This document shows, one piece after another, positions 6,191-11,619 of a DNA stretch of 11,619 bases; position 1 is the stretch's first letter; every line of letters begins with the position of its first letter. Below the pieces are notes generated by a model that had not been told where the DNA came from, did no database searches, and saw only the letters and a list, made by a program, of their open reading frames with translations. Source of the stretch: G039029935 sp039029935 (GTDB taxonomy: Bacteria > Chloroflexota > Anaerolineae > Caldilineales > Caldilineaceae). Made by a program: the position numbers and the translations under genes. The stretch lies in the NCBI GenBank assembly GCA_039029935.1, contig JBCCFC010000300.1, positions 1 to 11,619 of the forward strand. The letters run 5' to 3'.

Positions 6191-6214
6191 ACCGAATACA
6201 GACTCACCGAATAC
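6191..6214. repeat. 15-bp-period repeat, block B
   Basis: ACCGAATAC occurs at 6191-6199 and 6206-6214, again with a 15-bp period. Its complement (GTATTCGGT) resembles GGTAATCGGTAG of block A, so the two blocks are roughly inverted with respect to each other and could fold into a hairpin across the 115-bp spacer. Confidence 0.65.
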
Positions 6215-6226
6215 CAACCCACTGAC

Positions 6227-6706
6227 CTAACCCAAATTATACGACGGAACCCATCGATAGCGCAGTCGGTTCCACCCACCGACCATCATTGCCCAGCGCA
6301 GTTGGAACGGCCAGGTAATAGTGCGTATCAGTCGGTGATAATCACCTGCACGGCGGATGCTCTGTGCTCGGTATTCGCTTTCAAAGAGATAGATAAAATC
6401 ATCAGCGGCGGGTGTCAATTCCGCTTCTAGCTGTGTAACCGCCTCATCAGTTAGCTGAAATTGATGCAACCACGTCTGCACAATCACCGTCGGGTCCAAC
6501 GGAAGGTTATTCTGAACCGTCACGGTCAACCAAGGCAGGATACGCTGGGCCAGAAAATGCTCATCGAACATTGCATCTCGCCAGAGGGGATAGCGTTGCT
6601 TCCAAATGATGAATGCGCTATACGTCGCCTCGGCAATCCGCTTCTCATCTGCAACACCGCGCTGCCGCAATCCCACAAATTTTGCCACTTCTTTCATGTT
6701 TGACAT
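6227..6706 (-). CDS. Hypothetical protein, 159 aa, Trp-rich C-terminus
   Basis: I do not recognise this protein. It has no signal peptide and no clear transmembrane helix. Residues 1-110 are mixed-charge and probably helical. The C-terminal third is basic and aromatic (ITWPFQLRWAMMVGGWNRLR), with eight Trp in the whole protein, which could mean a hydrophobic core, a membrane-associated segment or a nucleic-acid-binding surface. The start at 6706 has a weak ribosome binding site (GGTGAG 2 nt before), and an internal ATG at 6699 (second Met, residue 4) is an alternative with spacing of about 11 nt. It is the most upstream gene of a minus-strand series, separated from DinB by a 115-bp repeat-bearing spacer, and is divergent from the LysR gene. 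LysR regulators often control a divergent neighbour, so this gene is a possible target. Coding status is supported by length, start context and composition only. Confidence 0.6.
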   Translation of the reverse strand: MSNMKEVAKFVGLRQRGVADEKRIAEATYSAFIIWKQRYPLWRDAMFDEHFLAQRILPWLTVTVQNNLPLDPTVIVQTWLHQFQLTDEAVTQLEAELTPAADDFIYLFESEYRAQSIRRAGDYHRLIRTITWPFQLRWAMMVGGWNRLRYRWVPSYNLG

Positions 6707-6747
6707 AGCTCACCATGTTCCTTTGGGCGACCCTAAAATTTGAGTTA

Positions 6748-6761
6748 AAGAGTCAGCTCTT
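6748..6761. promoter_or_regulatory. Short dyad in the divergent promoter region, candidate operator
   Basis: AAGAG-TCAG-CTCTT is a perfect 5-bp dyad with a 4-bp spacer. It lies between the divergent hypothetical gene and the LysR gene, the usual place for a LysR autoregulatory site. It is short and does not match the T-N11-A consensus cleanly, so it is only a candidate. Confidence 0.35.
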
Positions 6762-6794
6762 ACAATTTGATTTATTTGCCCGATTCCACCACGT

Positions 6795-6824
6795 TTGGCA
6801 GAATCAATCGACCTGATCTATACT
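6795..6824 (+). promoter_or_regulatory. Candidate sigma-70-type promoter for the LysR-PHP operon
   Basis: TTGGCA (6795-6800), an 18-bp spacer and TATACT (6819-6824) give four of six and five of six matches to the -35 and -10 consensus. The site leaves a leader of about 100 nt before the LysR ATG at 6929. Confidence 0.5.
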
Positions 6825-6928
6825 AACATGGCTTATCCATCGGTTCAAGCGAATTGTTTCGATGCTTTGCATCGGTATTATTGATGAGTTATCTCTTCTT
6901 GGAAGATGTACACATAAACGGCGGTACT

Positions 6929-7861
6929 ATGGAATTACGACAATTACAGACCTTTCGTGAAGCGGCGCGCAGCCTGAGCTTTACACGTGCAGCCACAACG
7001 CTCAACTATGCACAGTCAAGCGTCTCTGCCCAGATTCAAGCACTGGAAGAAGAGTTTGGCGTGGCCCTTTTTGATCGCTTAGGGCGGCGGATTATCCTGA
7101 CGGATGCGGGCAACCGCTTGCTGACATACAGCGAAAAAATATTGGCACTTTCGGAGGAGGCAAAGATGGCGGTTACGGATGACAACACGCCATCGGGGAC
7201 ACTCACAATTGGCGCACCTGAATCGCTTTGCACCTATCGTCTACCTGCTGTGGTGGAATGCTTTCGCAAACGCTTTCCCAAGGTAGACATCATCTTCAAA
7301 CCCGCGTGGACGGGTGAAGATTGGCAAGCCTTTCTCTCCGAAGGGGAAGCCGATGTTGCGGTGATCCTACAGGCCCCCTGCAAAAGCCGTGCGCTCAATG
7401 TTGAGGTGCTCCGACATGAACCGATTCTTTGTAGTACAAACCCCACTCATCGGCTGTTAGGGCAACCCGTCGTTTCGCTTGAAGATTTTCGTGCCGAAAC
7501 CGTGTTGCTGACCGAGGCAGGTTGTCGCTATCGCATGGCCTTTGAACGCACATTACACAGACACGCCGTGACACCAGCGCAAGTGGTTGAGCTACACAGT
7601 GTTGAAGCCATCAAACAGTGCGCCATCATTGGAATGGGCGTCGCCGTGTTGCCCGAAGTCGCCATCGCCAACGAACTAGCGCAGGGGCGTCTGTCCCGTC
7701 TCAATGTCGAACCCATTGAATTTAATCAATATACCCAGCTTGTTTGGCATAAGGATAAATGGTTATCGCCCGCATTGCGTGCCTTTATGGATGTCACGCG
7801 TGAACTGCTCGGAAATCCGGTAAAACAAGCTGAGATAAGTGTGGAGAGTGTTGTCGTATGA
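6929..7861 (+). CDS. LysR-family transcriptional regulator
   Basis: A 310-residue LysR-type regulator. The N-terminal winged HTH occupies residues 1-60 (MELRQLQTFREAARSLSFTR, then SQS-type recognition helix NYAQSSVSAQIQALEEEFG and wing LFDRLGRRIILTDAG). A linker helix runs to about 88, and a periplasmic-binding-like effector domain runs from about residue 91 (TLTIGAPES) to the end. I chose ATG 6929 because MELRQL is the standard LysR beginning. The frame is open further upstream (ATG 6854 and 6884), but those residues are not LysR-like. The Shine-Dalgarno is weak (GGCGG region). The TGA overlaps the ATG of the PHP gene (ATGA, 7858-7861), so the two are translationally coupled. Likely targets are its own operon and the divergent hypothetical gene. 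Ligand unknown. Confidence 0.92.
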   Translation: MELRQLQTFREAARSLSFTRAATTLNYAQSSVSAQIQALEEEFGVALFDRLGRRIILTDAGNRLLTYSEKILALSEEAKMAVTDDNTPSGTLTIGAPESLCTYRLPAVVECFRKRFPKVDIIFKPAWTGEDWQAFLSEGEADVAVILQAPCKSRALNVEVLRHEPILCSTNPTHRLLGQPVVSLEDFRAETVLLTEAGCRYRMAFERTLHRHAVTPAQVVELHSVEAIKQCAIIGMGVAVLPEVAIANELAQGRLSRLNVEPIEFNQYTQLVWHKDKWLSPALRAFMDVTRELLGNPVKQAEISVESVVV

Positions 7862-8781
7862 ACAATCAAAGCCAAAATGCCTATCCGGTAGACCTCCAAG
7901 TACACAGCACCGCCTCTGACGGCACAGAGTCACCCAGCGAACTGGTTGCTCATGCGGCACGACGTGGTGTGAAGGTGCTGGCACTAACCGATCATGACAG
8001 CATTGGTGGTGTTGATGAAGCCATTGCTACGGGCAAGGAACATGGTGTACAGATTGTCCCCGCCATTGAGTTTAGCACCGACGGTGAGTACAAGCTCGAT
8101 TTTCTTGACATCAACATTCTCGGTTATGGCATCCGCCACCATGACCCGCTCCTGACCGAAATGCTCGACAAAGTTGTACAGAGCCGTGTCGCCCAGAAGA
8201 TTCGTCAGGTTGAACGCTTGCAGCTCTATGGTGTGGATGTACCTGTCGAGGCGGTGATGGCTGTCGCACAAGGTGTGCCTGGACGGGTACATATTGCGCA
8301 GGTGGCGCTAGAGCGCAACCCCGACAAGTTCACCTCTATTGATGATGTATTTGCCCAATATCTCGCCTCTAACGCACCCAACTCGACCTATGTCAAACGT
8401 GCTTTTAGCCTAACCGTGCCTGAATCTATCGAATTGGTACAGGCTGTCGGCGGTGTCGCTGTGCTGGCACACCCTGGCAGCTATACCCGTGTGCGTGATA
8501 TTGATGACTTGGTGCGACGGCTGGCCGATGTTGGGCTGGATGGGCTAGAGGTCCGCTATACCTATGCACAGAATCGTGGGCATCGCGGTGCATCGGCGGC
8601 AGAGGTCGCGGCGGTGATTGCGCATTTTGATGGACTGGCCGAGCAGTATGGTCTGCTAAAGACGGGGGGCAGTGACTATCATGGCACGATGAAGCCAGGG
8701 ATTGTGCCGGGGATGGCAGGGTTGACGTGGGATGAGTGGGAACCGATCAATATGATTCGACAACAAACTTGGCTATGCTAA
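7858..8781 (+). CDS. PHP-domain phosphoesterase, TrpH/YciV-like
   Basis: A 307-residue stand-alone PHP metal-dependent phosphoesterase. Relatives such as E. coli YciV (RNase AM) hydrolyse 3',5'-nucleotide bisphosphates and short RNA 5' ends. The PHP motifs run in order: DLQVHSTASDG (12-22), LTDHDSIGG (43-51), PAIEFST (68-74), VLAHPGSY (202-209) and GGSDYHG (270-276). The usual HxH of motif 1 is Q14-V-H16 here, so one metal ligand is replaced, while H46, E71, H205, D273 and H275 are retained. Substrate identity is inferred from the family only. The gene overlaps the LysR stop by 4 bp. A weak site (GGAGAG, 7843-7848) precedes the start, so translation is probably coupled to LysR. No terminator hairpin is obvious after it, only T-rich DNA at 8798-8820. 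Confidence 0.88.
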   Translation: MNNQSQNAYPVDLQVHSTASDGTESPSELVAHAARRGVKVLALTDHDSIGGVDEAIATGKEHGVQIVPAIEFSTDGEYKLDFLDINILGYGIRHHDPLLTEMLDKVVQSRVAQKIRQVERLQLYGVDVPVEAVMAVAQGVPGRVHIAQVALERNPDKFTSIDDVFAQYLASNAPNSTYVKRAFSLTVPESIELVQAVGGVAVLAHPGSYTRVRDIDDLVRRLADVGLDGLEVRYTYAQNRGHRGASAAEVAAVIAHFDGLAEQYGLLKTGGSDYHGTMKPGIVPGMAGLTWDEWEPINMIRQQTWLC

Positions 8782-8838
8782 CGTTTGGCGTTGCTGTTCA
8801 TTTTTCGCGTTTTTTTTATTGCATATGAACGTATAAAA

Positions 8839-8862
8839 TCAGCTAGTCAGCTAGTCAGCTAG
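8839..8862. repeat. 8-bp tandem repeat (TCAGCTAG)x3
   Basis: Three perfect copies of TCAGCTAG lie in the 210-bp spacer between the PHP and enolase-family genes. They sit immediately upstream of a second, unrelated 8-bp array. Confidence 0.9.
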
Positions 8863-8863
8863 T

Positions 8864-8903
8864 GTGCCGAAGTGCTGAAGTGCTGAAGTGCTGAAGTGCT
8901 GAA
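8864..8903. repeat. 8-bp tandem repeat (GTGCTGAA)x5
   Basis: Five copies of GTGCTGAA, the first with one mismatch (GTGCCGAA), end 13 bp before the candidate -35 box of the next gene. The 8-bp period does not match the helical repeat of about 10.5 bp, so a regular protein-binding face is unlikely. Slippage could change spacer length upstream of the promoter. Confidence 0.9.
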
Positions 8904-8916
8904 AGCTTTGTTCTAT

Positions 8917-8945
8917 TTGCATCCTGATTGCACAAATGTTACATT
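8917..8945 (+). promoter_or_regulatory. Candidate promoter of the enolase-family gene
   Basis: TTGCAT (8917-8922), a 17-bp spacer and TACATT (8940-8945) give four of six matches to each consensus at ideal spacing. Downstream, AATTGAAAAT occurs twice (8951-8960 and 8967-8976) between the promoter and the ribosome binding site GGGGAG, a possible operator or a structured leader. Confidence 0.5.
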
Positions 8946-8991
8946 AAATAAATTGAAAATTGAATGAATTGAAAATAGCAGGGGAGTAACC

Positions 8992-10161
8992 ATGTCAGAC
9001 AAACCAATGATCAATCGGATTGAGATTCACGAGTTTTGGCACGAGGTGACAGAGCTTGGCGTGGACTATAATGGTTTTAACAGCGTCTATGAGCCGGGGG
9101 CGCGGCGGGAGATGACGCGCTTTGCGCTCAAAATTGGGACGACGCTGGGTATTGATGGCATTCTGGTCGGCGGTGGCACGGCGGAGATGGGTGAGCTACG
9201 CATGTATGCCAACTATCTACTGGGCAAAAATGCGTTGGAGCGGGAGAAAATCTACAACGATGTCAAACGAGCGCTGCGCAAGTATGACCGCATGAGCATG
9301 GGGCTGGTCGATATCTGTCTGTGGGATATTGCGGGCAAGCTCTACAACGCCCCCATCTATGAACTCATCGGTGGCTGGCGCACCAAGCTACCCAGCTATG
9401 CCAGCACCTATCATGGCGACCAGCAACCCGATGGCCTGAGCAGCCCCGAAGCCTATGCCGACTTTGCCGAGCAGTGTCTGGAGATGGGCTATCCGGCCTA
9501 CAAGATTCATGGCTGGGGCGATGCACCCATTCGCCAAGAGGTGGCGACCGTATTGGAAGTAGGACGGCGTGTGGGTGATCGGATGGATTTGCTCATCGAC
9601 CCCGCCTGTGAGTACAACACCTTTGCCGATGCGTGGAAGGTAGGTCGTGCCTGTGATGAGGCGGGCTTTATGTGGTTGGAGGATCCGTTTAAAGATGGTG
9701 GTGTTTCGCAATACGCCCACCGCAAGCTGCGCCAGATGATCAAGACACCGATTCTGCAATGCGAGCATGTGCGGGGTATTGAACCCAAGGCCGATTTCCT
9801 GATTGCCGAGGCCACCGACTTTATGCGTGTGGACCCGCTCTATGATGGCGGCATCACGGGGGGACTCAAGATTGCACATATCGCTGAGGGCTTTGGCGTC
9901 GATGCGGAGGTTCATGCACCAGGACCAGCCCAACGTCATCTCATGGCTGCACTGCGTAATAGCAATTACTACGAGATGGCGTTGGTCCATCCCAAAGTAC
10001 CGTCCATCAATGCCGTGTTGTATGCCGATGGCTATGATGATGGCTTGGACGCGGTGGATGCCAATGGCTGTGTGGATGTGCCAGCGGGTCCCGGGTTGGG
10101 CGTGACCTATGATTGGGACCTGATTGAGCGCAATCGGCGGGGCTTGTTGGTATTCGAGTAA
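8992..10161 (+). CDS. Enolase-superfamily enzyme, mandelate racemase group (acid-sugar dehydratase/racemase)
   Basis: A 389-residue enzyme with an N-terminal capping domain and a C-terminal (beta/alpha)7-beta barrel. It abstracts the proton alpha to a carboxylate using Mg; relatives dehydrate aldonic or aldaric acids. Predicted active-site residues are K171-x-H173 (YKIHGWG), metal ligands D203 (LLIDPA), E230 (WLEDP) and E258 (QCEH), the D281-H308 dyad (MRVDP and AEVHAPGPAQRH), and E328. The dyad spacing (27) and H-to-E spacing (20) equal those of mandelate racemase D270-H297-E317, which assigns it to the MR group. The second-strand motif is KxH instead of KxK, so specificity differs from mandelate racemase and glucarate dehydratase. 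Start is ATG 8992 after GGGGAG. It appears monocistronic, with its own probable promoter. Substrate unknown; an acid-sugar dehydratase is the likeliest activity. Confidence 0.88.
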   Translation: MSDKPMINRIEIHEFWHEVTELGVDYNGFNSVYEPGARREMTRFALKIGTTLGIDGILVGGGTAEMGELRMYANYLLGKNALEREKIYNDVKRALRKYDRMSMGLVDICLWDIAGKLYNAPIYELIGGWRTKLPSYASTYHGDQQPDGLSSPEAYADFAEQCLEMGYPAYKIHGWGDAPIRQEVATVLEVGRRVGDRMDLLIDPACEYNTFADAWKVGRACDEAGFMWLEDPFKDGGVSQYAHRKLRQMIKTPILQCEHVRGIEPKADFLIAEATDFMRVDPLYDGGITGGLKIAHIAEGFGVDAEVHAPGPAQRHLMAALRNSNYYEMALVHPKVPSINAVLYADGYDDGLDAVDANGCVDVPAGPGLGVTYDWDLIERNRRGLLVFE

Positions 10162-10167
10162 GACGAC

Positions 10168-10219
10168 AACGGATTTTGGGGGGACGGATTTTTGTTGTGA
10201 GTGGAAACCAAAATCCGTT
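10168..10219. terminator. 12-bp inverted repeat after the enolase-family gene
   Basis: AACGGATTTTGG (10168-10179) and CCAAAATCCGTT (10208-10219) are perfect complements with a 28-nt loop, beginning 7 bp after the stop codon and followed by CCTTTTGA. It may act as a terminator, although the loop is long and the T-tract short. The loop repeats part of the arm (ACGGATTTT at 10169 and 10184), so slipped pairings are possible. Confidence 0.5.
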
Positions 10220-10253
10220 CCTTTTGATATGAAGAAGATACCCGGGAGGAACA

Positions 10254-11483
10254 ATGACAGATATTTTAATTTTAACCGAACGCGTCAAAAACACCATCCA
10301 GCTGGGTGAAAGTCATTTTCGCGAATTCAAGAGTGCATACACTGGCAGACCAGGGCAGAAAAAACCTGGTTCGGCCAAAGAACTCTGTCGATATATTGGG
10401 GAGGCTCTGGTTGCCTTTGCCAATGCGGATGGGGGTGAGTTGCTAATTGGTGTTGAAGATAATGGCCGAATTACGGGTGTGCCGCATCGTGAAGAATTGA
10501 TTGAGCAGATGCTAAGTGCGTCACAAACGCATGTCCACAGTCAGGCGCCGCTTCCACTTCTTTTTGCAACAACATTGACCATTGATGAACAGTGTCTTCT
10601 CTTTTTTTCTGTGACCAAAGGCTCGACAGAAATTTATCAACTGCCCGATGGCCGATGTGTCCGCAGACAGGATAAAAGCACCGTCCCAGCAACATTCAAA
10701 GAGATTCGATTTGAACGACAAGAGGTCGTCTCACGCGAGTATGATCGTCAGTTTGTGGATGGCGCAACGGTCAGCGATTTAGATATCAACGCGCTTCAAC
10801 CTTTAGCCAATGAGTATCTACAAGGGTTGAGTGTGGAGGGCTATCTCCAACAAATTGGCTTGGCCGAATATGCCGCCAATGGATTGCGTCTGCGCCGAGC
10901 GGCCTTACTGCTTTTCGCACGTGATGTCAACCGCTGGCAACCCCACAGTTTTGTGCGCATCCTAAAAGTGTCAGGAACCGAGCTAAAGTCGGGGACAGAC
11001 TATAATGTCATCTCAGACGAAATTGTGCGTGGCAATATTCTCACGTTGCTGCTATCATCGTGGACGCAACTACGACCCTACCTAGCGTATAAAACCGAAT
11101 TGAGTACGGACGCGCGCTTTGAACAACACTATCTTTATCCAGAATGGGCTTGTCGCGAGGCACTGATTAACGCTATTGCCCACCGTGATTACAGTAGACA
11201 TACGGGCATCGAAATCTTTCTCTTTGACAACCGCATGGAGATAAAAAGTCCGGGTCCATTGCTTTCAACCATTCGTGTCTCTGAGCTAGAAGAACTACAA
11301 GGAGCGCATGAGTCGCGCAATGTGCATGTCACAACAGTGTTGCGCGAAAACAAATATATGCGTGAGCTTGGCGAAGGAATGAAGCGTATTTTTCAATTGA
11401 TGGATGAACATGCCTTGGGTAAACCAATGCTTTTTTCCAATACGAATTGGTTTAGTATTACCTTGCCACAAAGGGAAATTTGA
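10254..11483 (+). CDS. AlbA_2/Schlafen-like protein with C-terminal HATPase_c_4 domain
   Basis: A 409-residue stand-alone protein of the group annotated as putative DNA-binding/ATP-dependent helicase-like or transcriptional regulator. The N-terminal AlbA_2 (Schlafen AlbA) domain spans about residues 15-150: ESHFREFKSA (19-28), then FANADGGELLIGVEDNG (55-71). The C-terminal GHKL-like HATPase_c_4 domain includes REALINAIAHRDY (301-313), IKSPGPLL near 335 and LGEGMKRIF near 373. Schlafen-like AlbA domains are linked to tRNA/rRNA cleavage or nucleic-acid binding, and bacterial members occur in defence and regulatory settings. SD GGGAGGA ends 3 nt before the ATG. No winged-helix domain follows the ATPase, though many relatives have one, so this is a short form. 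It follows the enolase-family gene by 92 bp, with an inverted repeat between. Function uncertain. Confidence 0.85.
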   Translation: MTDILILTERVKNTIQLGESHFREFKSAYTGRPGQKKPGSAKELCRYIGEALVAFANADGGELLIGVEDNGRITGVPHREELIEQMLSASQTHVHSQAPLPLLFATTLTIDEQCLLFFSVTKGSTEIYQLPDGRCVRRQDKSTVPATFKEIRFERQEVVSREYDRQFVDGATVSDLDINALQPLANEYLQGLSVEGYLQQIGLAEYAANGLRLRRAALLLFARDVNRWQPHSFVRILKVSGTELKSGTDYNVISDEIVRGNILTLLLSSWTQLRPYLAYKTELSTDARFEQHYLYPEWACREALINAIAHRDYSRHTGIEIFLFDNRMEIKSPGPLLSTIRVSELEELQGAHESRNVHVTTVLRENKYMRELGEGMKRIFQLMDEHALGKPMLFSNTNWFSITLPQREI

Positions 11484-11511
11484 TGAAGTGTTGACGAGAT
11501 TGGGAGGCTTA

Positions 11512-11606
11512 TGCAAAATGGCATTTAGTGATTATAAACATATCTCAGCCCATCCACCATGGATATCTCATCAATAACTAGATGAGAACAGCGGCGCCAT
11601 TTTGCA
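11512..11606. repeat. Nested inverted repeats at the window end, small MITE-like structure
   Basis: TGCAAAATGGC (11512-11522) and GCCATTTTGCA (11596-11606) are perfect 11-bp inverted repeats bounding 95 bp. Inside lies a second dyad, TCTCATC (11566-11572) and GATGAGA (11581-11587), with an 8-nt loop. No target-site duplication is visible. GGGAGG followed by ATG 11511 opens only a five-codon frame, so I call no gene here. The inner dyad could instead serve as a weak terminator for the preceding gene. Confidence 0.55.
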
Positions 11607-11619
11607 GCTGGAATATCTC

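Noticed and set aside
6854..6928. N-terminal extension of the LysR protein from ATG 6854 or 6884
   Set aside because: The extra residues do not resemble LysR, and the family standard start MELRQL is at 6929.
9388..10254. 288-codon open frame antisense to the enolase-family gene
   Set aside because: The plus-strand gene has intact active-site motifs. The antisense product shows no family features and looks like a codon-bias shadow.

Overview
The window reads as a bacterial chromosome segment of intermediate GC content. The gene families fit a Chloroflexota-type genome (filamentous Chloroflexales-like), but no ribosomal or other phylogenetic marker is present, so this assignment is an inference. 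The supporting signs are a TPR gene with near-identical 40-residue repeats, a DUF1703-type AAA-ATPase/nuclease, a BadF-type kinase, a PHP phosphoesterase, a mandelate-racemase-type enolase, a stand-alone AlbA_2/Schlafen-like protein, and many 7-, 8- and 15-bp tandem repeats in the spacers.

Layout. 1-597: 3' part of a TPR protein whose stop codon lies in a heptanucleotide repeat. 598-1106: a 509-bp non-coding tract with two 52-bp direct repeats, a 21-bp perfect stem-loop between them and a second long stem-loop. 1107-3783: a compact three-gene unit on the + strand, made of a small antitoxin-like protein, a PIN/VapC-type toxin overlapping it by 4 bp, and 11 bp later a 658-aa AAA-ATPase/PD-(D/E)XK protein. 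3820-4851: a BadF/BadG-family (GlcNAc-kinase-like) sugar kinase. 4804-6111 (- strand): a two-gene operon of a DinB-fold protein followed by a uronate-dehydrogenase-like SDR, whose 3' end overlaps the kinase gene antisense by 48 bp. 6227-6706 (-): an unrecognised 159-aa protein.

6929-8781 (+): a LysR regulator overlapping a PHP phosphoesterase by 4 bp. 8992-10161 (+): an enolase-superfamily acid-sugar dehydratase/racemase with its own probable promoter. 10254-11483 (+): an AlbA_2 plus HATPase_c_4 protein. The last 136 bp hold nested inverted repeats and no convincing gene.

Two themes emerge. One is carbohydrate or sugar-acid metabolism (sugar kinase, uronate-dehydrogenase-like SDR, mandelate-racemase-type enzyme), encoded in separate transcription units and not one pathway operon. 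The other is accessory or conflict-type genes (toxin-antitoxin, AAA/nuclease, Schlafen-like protein) embedded in repeat-rich spacers. The most unusual segment is 640-3783, where a structured repeat tract lies directly upstream of a toxin-antitoxin pair apparently co-transcribed with a large ATPase-nuclease. Nothing in the window proves a new system; that segment is the best candidate.
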